A stretch of DNA of 64,000 nucleotides from an uncultured Eggerthella sp. (lineage in GTDB: Bacteria; Actinomycetota; Coriobacteriia; Coriobacteriales; Eggerthellaceae). Below, one piece after another: positions 28,598 to 36,492 of this stretch. The number at the start of each line of letters is the position of its first letter. The stretch's first letter is position 1. Location of the stretch: positions 62,001-126,000 of the forward strand of contig UQFK01000003.1 of the NCBI GenBank assembly GCA_900540345.1, read 5' to 3'. A program made the translations under genes and the position numbers. The notes under the pieces are model-generated. The model was not told where the DNA came from and did not search any database. It saw only the letters and a program-made list of their open reading frames with translations.

Positions 28598-29557
28598 ATG
28601 CGTTGTCCGCACTGCGGAGCCAGACATCAAGAAGATGGATTCACGTGTAGTGAATGCGGTGTTGCGATCAAGGTCGTTCCTAAGACCACCTGGCGTCAGA
28701 TCGTTATTGGCGGCATCGTTCTCATAGTCTTAGGTATCCTTGGTTTTGCATTCATCTATATGGCGAGCAACCATGTTGGCCTGTTTGCAGAAGATGAGCC
28801 GCAATCCTTTAACGATTATACGTGGGAAGAGCTTGCGACCATCTCAAGTGATATGACACTCGCGGGCAATGTGGATGGCGCAATGCGTGAAGCGAAGAAA
28901 CATGGTTTTGTTGCCGATGACGGATCGTTGCGTAGCGATCTGGTTAAGGAATTCGAGCTCACCGATGGCACGAAAGCGCAAGCGCAGTTGATTGACGTCT
29001 ATCATGATCCGCGCAGCAATAATTCAGGTAATGCGGGCATGACCTTCATCGTCACTGTTCCAGTGAGCGAGGCAGCCATGAATGCGACTGCCACCAATGC
29101 TGGTGGATGGGAGAGTGCAGCGCTTCGTGCATCACTCAATGAAGATCTCTTCTCGTCGCTTCCTGATGATTTACAGAACTATATTGTTGAAGTGAAGAAA
29201 CCTACCAATAATATCGGTAGTACTGAATCGCCTGATGCGGTTACTATCACCAATGACAAGCTGTTTGCTCCTTCCTTCGTTGAGCTGATGGGCGTCTCAG
29301 AAGGTGACATTGGGTATGCTAAAGTGCTGAATGCTGAAGGTTCGCAATATCTCTTACTTGAGAGCGATTCGTTCAAGGCTGGTCTTGAAAAGGAGCTCGC
29401 AGCATACTCTTCGCTCGATTGGTGGCTTCGCAGTCCCGATCCTGAGACGAATTCGCAGTTCTTCGCTCAGGGAACAGGTTATGACACTGAGCAGGAAGAG
29501 CCACTTTCGATGTCTGCGGGCGACAAGCTCTCGGTCGTCATCTGCTTCTGCATCTGA
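28598..29557 (+). CDS. Zinc-ribbon membrane protein with DUF6273-like domain
   Basis: A 319-residue protein. The ATG at 28598 is preferred to that at 28592 because AAGGAG (28583-28588) is 9 nt away from it but only 3 nt from the other. The N-terminal zinc ribbon is CPHCG-x9-CSECG, then one transmembrane helix (about 28-52) and an extracytoplasmic domain. GGWESAALRASLN, LPDDLQNYIVEVKK and WWLRSP match the DUF6273 pattern seen in surface proteins of gut Gram-positives. Function unknown. Confidence 0.75.
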   Translation: MRCPHCGARHQEDGFTCSECGVAIKVVPKTTWRQIVIGGIVLIVLGILGFAFIYMASNHVGLFAEDEPQSFNDYTWEELATISSDMTLAGNVDGAMREAKKHGFVADDGSLRSDLVKEFELTDGTKAQAQLIDVYHDPRSNNSGNAGMTFIVTVPVSEAAMNATATNAGGWESAALRASLNEDLFSSLPDDLQNYIVEVKKPTNNIGSTESPDAVTITNDKLFAPSFVELMGVSEGDIGYAKVLNAEGSQYLLLESDSFKAGLEKELAAYSSLDWWLRSPDPETNSQFFAQGTGYDTEQEEPLSMSAGDKLSVVICFCI

Positions 29558-29591
29558 TCGTTTTGGATCGCCAAAGTAGAGCGATTGGGGG

Positions 29592-30803
29592 CTAGAGATG
29601 GGCTTGGATCAGTTGTGGGGAATAGCCTGCTTCTTGAAGCGCATGGACGATGCGACCTTTATGATCAGTACCGAAGGCTTCGATTGTGACACGCAACTCC
29701 ACAGCAGCACTGCGATTTGCAGTGACAAACTGATTGTGGTCGAGTCGGATGACATTGCCATTCTGTTCAGCAACGATAGAGGCTACGTTCACCAATTCAC
29801 CAGGACGATCGGGTAGAAGTACTGAGACAGTGAAGATGCGGTCGCGCTGGATAAGGCCATGCTGTACGACAGTAGCCATGGTGATAACATCCATATTGCC
29901 GCCTGAGAGGATTGAGACGACCTTCTTATCAAGCATATTCAGGTGCTTCAGTGCAGCGATAGTGAGTAGACCAGAATTCTCGACGACCATCTTGTGATTC
30001 TCGACCATGTCTAAGAAAGCGACGATGAGCTCGTCGTCGCTCACGGTGATGATCTCATCGATATTATCTTGGATGTATGGAAAGACCTTATCACCTGGCT
30101 CGAGTACCGCAGTGCCATCGGCGATCGTGCTGACATTTGGTAATTTTACGACATGACCCGCTTCGAGCGAAGCTTTCATGCAGGCAGCGCCTTCAGGCTC
30201 CACGCCGATCACTTTGATGCGCGGATTGAGCAGCTTTGCGAGCGTTGAAACACCTGATGCAAGACCACCACCGCCAATGGGAACGAGGATCGCGTCAACT
30301 AAGGGAAGCTCTTGTACGATCTCCATTGCGATCGATCCCTGACCTGCAGCGACCTGTAGATCGTTGAAGGGATGAATGAACGTAAGACCTTTTTCTTCAG
30401 CCAATTTCATTGCGTGTTCGTAGGATTCATCGTAGACCTCACCGGCAAGCACTACTTCAGCACCATGCGCTTTGGTGCGCTCAACCTTGATGTAGGGTGT
30501 GGTAGTGGGCATGACGATGGTGGCGGGTACGCCGAATTTCTTGGCAGCGTAAGCTACGCCTTGTGCATGATTGCCTGCTGATGCGGTGATGAGCCCGCGC
30601 GAGCGTTCTTCGTCGGAGAGCGTCGAGATCTTGTAATAAGCACCGCGCACTTTATATGCACCAGTTCTCTGCATGTTTTCTGGCTTTAGGTAGATATCGT
30701 TTCCGGTTTCTTTGCTGAAGTGAGGACTATAGATGAGCTTCGTTTCCTGAGTAACCTCTTTGACTCGTTTGGAAGCATCTTCGAACGTATCGATCGTGAG
30801 CAT
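29592..30803 (-). CDS. ilvA: Threonine ammonia-lyase with C-terminal ACT domain
   Basis: PLP enzyme deaminating threonine to 2-oxobutanoate; 403 residues from the ATG at 30803. The PLP lysine is in RTGAYKVRGA, SAGNHAQG follows, and the phosphate loop is GGGGLASG. The C-terminal ACT domain (about 325-403, VLLPDRPGELVNVASIVAEQ) marks the shorter catabolic or actinobacterial form instead of the E. coli IlvA double-ACT form. It is divergent from ridA, whose product clears the reactive enamine/imine intermediates made by this enzyme. Confidence 0.92.
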   Translation of the reverse strand: MLTIDTFEDASKRVKEVTQETKLIYSPHFSKETGNDIYLKPENMQRTGAYKVRGAYYKISTLSDEERSRGLITASAGNHAQGVAYAAKKFGVPATIVMPTTTPYIKVERTKAHGAEVVLAGEVYDESYEHAMKLAEEKGLTFIHPFNDLQVAAGQGSIAMEIVQELPLVDAILVPIGGGGLASGVSTLAKLLNPRIKVIGVEPEGAACMKASLEAGHVVKLPNVSTIADGTAVLEPGDKVFPYIQDNIDEIITVSDDELIVAFLDMVENHKMVVENSGLLTIAALKHLNMLDKKVVSILSGGNMDVITMATVVQHGLIQRDRIFTVSVLLPDRPGELVNVASIVAEQNGNVIRLDHNQFVTANRSAAVELRVTIEAFGTDHKGRIVHALQEAGYSPQLIQAHL

Positions 30804-30949
30804 GGTGCGTCGCATCCTTCGTGTGTTGTCGTTTCGGGCATTTCTCATGCCGGGACGGGGTTTTCGTGGAATAATGAAAACGTCTTTTCTATTGTAAATA
30901 AGTAAAGCGCAATTGAAAGCATTAGTTGGTAAGAGTGAAAGAGCGAGGT

Positions 30950-31327
30950 ATGAAGGTAGTTCGTACGGATAACGCGCCAGCAGCGATCGGTCCCTATTCG
31001 CAGGGAATCGTCGTGAATGGGATGCTATTTGCATCTGGTCAGATCGCACTTGATCCGAAAAGCGGTGAGATGGTAGGAGATAGCATTCAAGAGCAGACAG
31101 AGCAGGTCATGAAGAACGTGGTGGGCCTGCTGGAGGCGGCAGGAACTGATCTCAATCACGTGGTGAAGACCACCTGCTTTTTAGATGACATCAATGATTT
31201 TGTTGCATTCAATGAGGTATATGCGCGTTACTTTGATGCGAATCTACCTGCACGCTCAGCAGTCGGTGTAGCTGCGCTTCCTAAGGGCGCACTTGTCGAA
31301 GTCGAAGTGGTGGCTGTTGTCGAATAA
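30950..31327 (+). CDS. ridA: RidA-family enamine/imine deaminase
   Basis: About 125 residues from the ATG at 30950 (an upstream start at 30926 is less likely). Hydrolyses 2-aminoacrylate and 2-aminocrotonate released by PLP dehydratases. IGPYSQGI, the Arg in LPARSAVGVAALPKGALVEVE (carboxylate-binding) and the trimer-forming ending are intact. Divergently paired with ilvA across about 145 bp, a functional match. Confidence 0.92.
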   Translation: MKVVRTDNAPAAIGPYSQGIVVNGMLFASGQIALDPKSGEMVGDSIQEQTEQVMKNVVGLLEAAGTDLNHVVKTTCFLDDINDFVAFNEVYARYFDANLPARSAVGVAALPKGALVEVEVVAVVE

Positions 31328-32177
31328 CGTTGGCAAGCTCATCATCTGTCCAACACCGCTTGGAAACTTGGGAGATATGACGCTTCGTGCACGCGAGGCG
31401 CTCGAAGCGTGCGATATGGTCTGTTGTGAGGATACGCGCGTGACCGGTAAGTTGCTCTCTGCGCTTGGTATCTCAAAACGTCTTGAGCGCTTGGATGAAG
31501 CCAGTATTGCTCAAAAGGCTGATGTGGTGCTCGATCGGGTTGAGATTGGGCAGCGCGTGTGTTATTGCTCGGATGCCGGTATGCCCGGTATTTCCGATCC
31601 CGGTCAGCGCTTGATCGATCGTGCTTATGAACGCGATCTTCCTATCGAGGTTCTACCAGGTGCTACGGCGGTCGCGACCGCATATGTTGCGAGCGGTTTT
31701 ACGGCTTCGAATTTCTATTTTGGCTCGTTCTTTCCTCGTAAGGCGGGGGAGCGTCGAGCAGTGCTCAAGTCGCTCTCCGGGCTTGATGCCGTGCTCGTGT
31801 TCTATGAAAGTCCGCAGCGGATCGCTTCAGCGCTCGAGGTGGTGACTGAAGTGCTTCCGCAGCGTCGCGTCGCGGTCTGTCGTGAGCTTACGAAGCTCCA
31901 TGAGGAAGTGGTACGCGGAAGCGCGGCTGAAGTTGCCACCATCTTTGCGCTGCGTGCGATGGAGTCTTCTATTAAAGGCGAGATAGTATTGGTGATCGAT
32001 GCGCCTAGCGATGCAGAAGTTCGTTTGCGTGCAGATTCAAGCAAGGGTGATGCGGCCTTAGAGGCTGCGAACCTATTGGCTCAAGGAGAACTTTCTAAAA
32101 AGGAGATCGTGTCGTATCTTCGCGAAGCGTACGGTCTTTCACGAAACGATGCTTACGAGATCGTACATGGCGTTTGA
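31293..32177 (+). CDS. rsmI: 16S rRNA (cytidine1402-2'-O)-methyltransferase
   Basis: SAM-dependent tetrapyrrole-methylase-fold enzyme modifying the ribosomal P site; 294 residues from TTG 31293, which has AAGGG 5 nt upstream but overlaps ridA by 35 bp. A later TTG at 31317 would remove the overlap and fits homologues that begin with GKLIICPTPLGNLGDMT. Motifs: PTPLGNLGD, CEDTRVTGKLL, DAGMPGISDPG, VLPGATA, FYESPQRI and KGEIVLVI. Confidence 0.9.
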   Translation: MSKSKWWLLSNNVGKLIICPTPLGNLGDMTLRAREALEACDMVCCEDTRVTGKLLSALGISKRLERLDEASIAQKADVVLDRVEIGQRVCYCSDAGMPGISDPGQRLIDRAYERDLPIEVLPGATAVATAYVASGFTASNFYFGSFFPRKAGERRAVLKSLSGLDAVLVFYESPQRIASALEVVTEVLPQRRVAVCRELTKLHEEVVRGSAAEVATIFALRAMESSIKGEIVLVIDAPSDAEVRLRADSSKGDAALEAANLLAQGELSKKEIVSYLREAYGLSRNDAYEIVHGV

Positions 32178-32212
32178 GTCAAAGATGCTCGTATGGCCGA
32201 AAGGATTCTCGC

Positions 32213-32674
32213 ATGACCGCGATCCTCTTTCTTTGTCATGGAAATATTTGTCGTTCTCCTATGGCGGAATTCATCATGAAAGACAAGCTTGATCAGGCAT
32301 CGTTGGGGGATAGGGTGCAGGTCGAGTCTGCAGCGCTTCACACCGATGAGATCGGCTCTGACATTCATTGTGGCACGCGCGGAATACTTGAGTGCTACGG
32401 CATCCCATTCACGCCTCGCGCTGCGCATCTTGCTTCTCGCGAAGACTATGAACGTTTTGACTATATCGTTGGTATGGATCAGTACAATCATCGTGACATG
32501 ATGCGTTTGTTTAAGAATGATCCTGAAGGAAAGTGCAGCTTGTTGCTCGAGTGGGTTGGGCTCTCGCGCGATGTTGCTGATCCCTGGTATACCGGAGATT
32601 TCGAAGCAACATTCGATGATATAGATGCTGGTTGCACTGCGCTTATCGAACACCTCAAGCGATCGATCCACTAA
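32213..32674 (+). CDS. Low-molecular-weight protein-tyrosine phosphatase
   Basis: 153 residues from the ATG at 32213 (AAGGA 7 nt upstream). The phosphate loop CHGNICRS (CX5RS) lies at residues 8-15, and the general-acid motif is DPWYTGDF. Length is normal for the family. Partners are often BY-kinases of polysaccharide export, but none is in the window, so the substrate is unknown. Confidence 0.9.
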   Translation: MTAILFLCHGNICRSPMAEFIMKDKLDQASLGDRVQVESAALHTDEIGSDIHCGTRGILECYGIPFTPRAAHLASREDYERFDYIVGMDQYNHRDMMRLFKNDPEGKCSLLLEWVGLSRDVADPWYTGDFEATFDDIDAGCTALIEHLKRSIH

Positions 32675-32692
32675 CGTCTGCGAAATTCGCCC

Positions 32693-32721
32693 TTGAAAAA
32701 CCCAGATACCGTGATTATCAT
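32693..32721 (+). promoter_or_regulatory. Promoter of the T-box/trpB unit
   Basis: TTGAAA and TATCAT are separated by 17 nt, just after the phosphatase stop, placing the transcript start near 32728. Confidence 0.55.
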
Positions 32722-32727
32722 GGTTCT

Positions 32728-33002
32728 AAACCGATGACGGGGAAGACGGCAGTAACGCGCTTCAAGCGAGTCAGGGATGGTGGAAGCCTGATAGCAAACG
32801 AGCTTACCAATGGGCCTCGGAGGGTCTTTGCGAACGAGTGATTCAAGTAGTGAAGAACGGAAGCTCCCGTAATAGAGCAGAGGTGTTCGCATGTTGTGCG
32901 AGCAGCTCATGAGAGGATGCATGTGCATCAAGCAGTGGTGGCACCGCAGGAGTTCGCTCTTGTCCCTGCACGGAAACGTGGAAGGAGACAGGGCGTTTTT
33001 TT
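32728..33002 (+). ncRNA. T-box riboswitch (tRNA-Trp type) in the trpB leader
   Basis: Features in order: a GACGGGGAAGA...CAGTAA kink-turn-like base of Stem I, the AGCGAGTCAGGGATGGTGGAAGCCTGAT block typical of the AG bulge and distal loop (around 32766-32791), a candidate specifier TGG at 32811-32813, the T-box core GTGGTGGCACCGC at about 32935-32947 for the tRNA acceptor end, and a terminator stem at 32955-32995 with seven T. Uncharged tRNA-Trp should stabilise the antiterminator and turn on trpB. The specifier placement is inferred from the codon and the downstream gene. Confidence 0.8.
32955..33002 (+). terminator. Rho-independent terminator of the T-box
   Basis: CGCTCTTGTCC pairs with GGAGACAGGGCG (with G-U pairs) around CACG-GAAA-CGTG, followed by TTTTTTT. 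It is mutually exclusive with the antiterminator that uses GGCACCGC just upstream. Confidence 0.75.
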
Positions 33003-33029
33003 ATGTCCGGTCTTCGGAAAGGAGAACAT

Positions 33030-34418
33030 ATGACAAATCGCACCAGCACCGAGTACAAGACCTATCTCGCAGAAGATGAGCTTCCAAAGGAATGGCTCAA
33101 CATCCGTGCGTTTATGAGCACGGATCATGCGCCCATGCTCAATCCTGCAACGCTCGAGCCAATGACGGTTGCTGATCTCGAGCCGGTATTCTGTACAGAG
33201 CTTGCAAAGCAAGAACTCAATGCGACCGATAAATTCATTCCGATCCCAGATGAGGTACGCGAGTTCTATCGTATGTATCGTCCTTCACCGCTTATTCATG
33301 CGAAGTTTTTGGAAGAAGTACTCGATACGCCTGCGAAGATCTACTACAAGTTTGAGGGCAACAACACATCAGGCTCTCATAAGCTAAATTCTGCCATCGC
33401 ACAAGCGTATTATGCCAAGCAGCAAGGTTTGAGTTGTCTTACCACTGAGACCGGTGCTGGTCAGTGGGGCACCGCACTTTCGATGGCGACCGGTTTCTTT
33501 GGTCTTGATCTGCATGTTTTCATGGTCAAGTGCTCAGCGATGCAGAAGCCCTTCCGTAAGGCTGTCATGGAAACCTATAATGCACGTGTCACGCCTTCTC
33601 CCTCTATGGAGACCAATGTCGGTCGTGTGATTCTTGAAAAGGATCCCGACAATACCGGATCGTTGGGCACGGCGATCTCTGAGGCGGTCGAAGAGGCAGT
33701 ATCTACTGAAGGATGTCGTTATACGCTTGGCTCGGTGCTCAACCAGGTATTGCTCCATCAGTCAATCATTGGTCTTGAGACGAAAGCGGCGCTTGAAAAG
33801 ATTGATGTGAAGCCTGATATCTTGATTGGATGCGCGGGTGGCGGCTCGAACCTCGGTGGTCTTATGGCGCCATTTATGGCAGATAAGCTTGAAGGCAAGG
33901 ATGCTCCGTATTTCATCGCAGTCGAACCAGCTAGCTGTCCTACTATGACGCGAGGTAAGTTTGCCTACGACTTCTGTGATGTGGGTAAGGTCACTCCGCT
34001 TGCCAAGATGTATACGCTTGGTTCTGGATTCATTCCGAGCCCTAATCATGCTGGTGGTTTGCGCTATCACGGTATGAGCCCGATCCTTTCGCAGCTGTAT
34101 CACGATGGTTTCATCGACGAAGCGCGCAGCGTTGAACAAACAAAGGTGTTCGAGGCTGCGACCCTTTTCGCGCGTGTCGAAGGTACGCTTCCTGCTCCTG
34201 AGTCCTCTCATGCGATCCGTGTTGCGATCGATGAAGCGCTCAAGTGCAAGGAAACAGGCGAGGAGAAGACTATCGTTTTCGGCCTTACGGGTACAGGCTA
34301 CTTCGACTTGATGGCCTATCAGGCTTATCGCGATGGTACGATGACCGACTATATCCCAACTGATGCTGACCTAGAAGAAGGCTTCAGGCACATCCCGAAG
34401 CTCGAGGGCATCCAGTAG
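33030..34418 (+). CDS. trpB: TrpB2-type tryptophan synthase beta chain
   Basis: PLP enzyme making tryptophan from indole and serine; 462 residues from the ATG at 33030 (AAAGGAG 6 nt upstream). The long N-terminus (about 80 residues before RPSPL) and the overall length mark the TrpB2 group, which usually acts without TrpA. The PLP lysine is K118 in GSHKLNSA, the substrate loop is ETGAGQWG, and the phosphate loop is GCAGGGSNLGG. No other trp gene adjoins it, so it likely salvages indole. It is controlled by the T-box in its leader. Confidence 0.92.
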   Translation: MTNRTSTEYKTYLAEDELPKEWLNIRAFMSTDHAPMLNPATLEPMTVADLEPVFCTELAKQELNATDKFIPIPDEVREFYRMYRPSPLIHAKFLEEVLDTPAKIYYKFEGNNTSGSHKLNSAIAQAYYAKQQGLSCLTTETGAGQWGTALSMATGFFGLDLHVFMVKCSAMQKPFRKAVMETYNARVTPSPSMETNVGRVILEKDPDNTGSLGTAISEAVEEAVSTEGCRYTLGSVLNQVLLHQSIIGLETKAALEKIDVKPDILIGCAGGGSNLGGLMAPFMADKLEGKDAPYFIAVEPASCPTMTRGKFAYDFCDVGKVTPLAKMYTLGSGFIPSPNHAGGLRYHGMSPILSQLYHDGFIDEARSVEQTKVFEAATLFARVEGTLPAPESSHAIRVAIDEALKCKETGEEKTIVFGLTGTGYFDLMAYQAYRDGTMTDYIPTDADLEEGFRHIPKLEGIQ

Positions 34419-34448
34419 TCCTTGCGCAGCTCTTCTGCGATTTTCTTG

Positions 34449-34499
34449 CGCTCCATGCCCTTAGGCCGCTTGGTCTGTTCAGCATGGAGCGTTCTTTTG
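34449..34499 (+). terminator. Terminator of trpB
   Basis: A perfect 10-bp stem CGCTCCATGC/GCATGGAGCG with a 23-nt loop, followed by TTCTTTTG, 30 bp after the trpB stop. Confidence 0.65.
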
Positions 34500-34699
34500 C
34501 AGCTAAAGTGCTGATTTTTGCAGGAGAAATGCGGTTGTATGCACAAAATCGAGTGATTTGAGGCGATTTGGGAGCGTACATCATTCTTTTTGCAGCAGAG
34601 AATGGAAAAAGCCTAGGTTAGATTTCTTCATAATCAAGCGTGTGTGCGTACAAACGAAAAACTCAAGCAAAAAATCGCGTTTCGACTGCAAAGCCTCGA

Positions 34700-34736
34700 C
34701 CGAAACAAGAACAGCTCTGGAAGATCCAGAGCTGTT
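34700..34736 (-). terminator. Terminator of the tRNA-Ala gene
   Basis: An 11-bp stem AACAGCTCTGG/CCAGAGCTGTT followed on the minus strand by CTTGTTTC, 8 bp beyond the tRNA 3' end. Confidence 0.75.
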
Positions 34737-34744
34737 TGGTTCCA

Positions 34745-34820
34745 TGGTGGAGACGATGGGGATCGAACCCACGACCTCAGCATTGCGAACGCTGCGCTCT
34801 CCCAACTGAGCTACGTCCCC
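34745..34820 (-). tRNA. tRNA-Ala (anticodon CGC), CCA encoded
   Basis: Read on the minus strand, the cloverleaf is complete: acceptor GGGGACG/CGTCTCC, D arm GCTCAGTTGGGAGAGC, anticodon stem CAGCG/TGCTG with loop TTCGCAA (anticodon CGC, codon GCG), variable AGGTC, T arm GTGGGTTCGATCCCCAT, discriminator A and an encoded CCA. 76 nt including CCA. Confidence 0.95.
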
Positions 34821-34870
34821 ATGATTTAAGTGAAATGCAAGACAAGAACCCTCGTATTACATCCTTCAAC

Positions 34871-34898
34871 ATTGTACGCAAGCAAAGTTTCTTGTCAA
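34871..34898 (-). promoter_or_regulatory. Promoter of tRNA-Ala
   Basis: On the minus strand TTGACA (34898-34893) and TACAAT (34876-34871) are separated by 16 nt, about 50 bp before the mature tRNA 5' end. Confidence 0.7.
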
Positions 34899-35044
34899 AC
34901 GATTGCGCCAGGATGATCGATCCCTATCTTGTAGAAAACTCTTGTTACGTGAGTTCTTGTCGTATCATTGCGCTGTGTTTCTTTAGGCATATCGCGTAAG
35001 CTATAATGACACGAATCATTACTCCACGTTAAAAGGCAGTATTC

Positions 35045-35932
35045 ATGGCAGACATCCAAATAAGATTCGGTAAGGATATGCTTGTGCTCTCAACGGGCTT
35101 TGCGCGTATCTTTGAAGCACAAGGTTTCGACCTTAAGAGCGAAGAGGCATATGTCGATCTTTGCGAGCCGGAGCTTATCGAACAAGCCTACCAAATGGAG
35201 AAGATGATCGACACGCCGTGTCTTTGCACTGCTACTGAATGCATTACCAATGCGCGCCTTGCACACGAAAAGTTCGAGGGTCGCGGTGCTGAGATCGCCC
35301 AGGGAGCTTGGGAGATGGTCAACTCCTTTACACCGCAGCATAGCCTTGCTGTGGTCGGGCCGACAGGGCTGCCGCTCGATGAGTCGAGTGCTTCTTCGCT
35401 TAAAGCTTCTCGCAAGCAGTATCAAGATGCAGTGAAGGTGCTGATCGAGTACCCTTTCGACGCGATCTATTTTAGTGGGTTTACTAACGGCTACGATGCT
35501 CAGTGCGCTCTCATCGCTGCGCGCGCGATCTATGATGGCCCGATCTTTCTTTCTTATGAGCTTACCGATGAAGCCACGCTACCTTCGGCATCTCATTCGT
35601 TTGAAGATGCTGTTCGTTTAGCTGATGAATATGGCGCTGATGTGATCGGCTTTACGTCAGGCGCACGTCTAGAGAAGCTTGAGGGCGTGGTGGCGATACT
35701 ACGTGAAGCGACCGCAAAGCCGATCGTTGTCGAATTAGTGGTGCGCGAGTTGATCGAGCGCGCACTTAATCCTGATGCAGATAACCCATATTATTCGCCT
35801 GACACCATGGTCGAAGCTGCGTTGAAGCTGCATGCTTGGGGTGTCCAGTTCGTGCGTGCATCTGGTATGGCAAGTCCCGCCTATACCGGCGCGCTCGTTG
35901 CAACACTTTCGGGTCTTGATGTCGTGGTGTAG
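35045..35932 (+). CDS. Homocysteine-S-methyltransferase-like TIM-barrel protein without the zinc cysteines
   Basis: A 295-residue protein that follows the order of the homocysteine/betaine methyltransferase barrel. In place of the invariant GGCCGT(T/S)P zinc-binding motif near the C-terminus it reads RASGMASPAYTGAL, and the N-terminal DGAMGT loop is also altered (VLSTGFARIF). It may bind a different substrate or have lost methyl transfer. Homology is moderate and read by eye. A small hypothetical gene follows after 11 bp. Confidence 0.55.
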   Translation: MADIQIRFGKDMLVLSTGFARIFEAQGFDLKSEEAYVDLCEPELIEQAYQMEKMIDTPCLCTATECITNARLAHEKFEGRGAEIAQGAWEMVNSFTPQHSLAVVGPTGLPLDESSASSLKASRKQYQDAVKVLIEYPFDAIYFSGFTNGYDAQCALIAARAIYDGPIFLSYELTDEATLPSASHSFEDAVRLADEYGADVIGFTSGARLEKLEGVVAILREATAKPIVVELVVRELIERALNPDADNPYYSPDTMVEAALKLHAWGVQFVRASGMASPAYTGALVATLSGLDVVV

Positions 35933-35943
35933 GGGAGGCTGGC

Positions 35944-36195
35944 ATGGGTAAGCTTGAGAAGAGTCCTGATTTTGGTGTTCTGCAAGAGTTTGTTGATAGT
36001 TTGTTCGCTGATGCAGAGGAGCTTTTGCGACTCGATATCGTAGTACAGGCTGAGTCTCTTGATCTGAATCCTGATCTGCAAGAGATCGTTTCACTCTTGC
36101 CACCGGGCAGCTATACAAGAGATAAGCTTTGCGATCAATTCAACTCATCGCTCTCATCGCATGGATGGGGGTATTATTACGGGGCCGTTCATTAA
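35944..36195 (+). CDS. Small hypothetical protein
   Basis: An 83-residue acidic protein with no recognised domain. It follows the methyltransferase-like gene by 11 bp (GGGGAGG before the ATG) and is likely co-transcribed. The stop codon lies inside the loop of the terminator hairpin. Confidence 0.6.
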   Translation: MGKLEKSPDFGVLQEFVDSLFADAEELLRLDIVVQAESLDLNPDLQEIVSLLPPGSYTRDKLCDQFNSSLSSHGWGYYYGAVH

Positions 36196-36211
36196 GAGCG
36201 GCCTTTTCTTT
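36183..36211 (+). terminator. Terminator overlapping the end of the small gene
   Basis: GGCCG and CGGCC close an 11-nt loop that contains the TAA stop, followed by TTTTCTTT. Confidence 0.65.
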
Positions 36212-36492
36212 CCGTGTCCTTAGGTCTTGTTCGTCAACTCTTATGAGCCATTGTATTGGGATGTTATTCATTGGTTTTTTTGAGCCATATGGCAATAAAT
36301 ATCTATGTCAAGACTTGTATCCAATATTTTCTCTTCATACTATATCTATACTGACTTGTGCGAATAGACCACAAGATGTTGTGCATAACATGAGCAAAAG
36401 TCGTGGAAAACTAGAGGAAAAGAATAAAAGCCTCGTCATGCTCGACGGGCGCAAACGCAGATAAAACATAGAATAATTAGGAGAGAAGCTGC
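36212..36492 (+). promoter_or_regulatory. nrdD upstream region with promoter candidate and inverted repeats
   Basis: A+T-rich leader. TTGTAT (36315-36320) and TACTAT (36338-36343) are 17 nt apart. Just downstream lie the inverted repeat CTTGTG-n9-CACAAG (36355-36375) and ATGTTGTGCATAACAT (36376-36391). Either could be an operator; neither matches the NrdR box well. A possible 24-codon ORF (36390-36464, Lys/Arg-rich) lies between them and nrdD without a good ribosome-binding site. Confidence 0.4.

Noticed and set aside
34349..34546. Minus-strand ORF with KGMERKKIAEELRKDYW downstream of trpB
   Set aside because: It overlaps the trpB 3' end and the terminator stem, and has no start signal; at most a remnant.
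36390..36464. 24-codon Lys/Arg-rich ORF before nrdD
   Set aside because: No convincing ribosome-binding site; could be a leader peptide, but evidence is too thin for a gene call.
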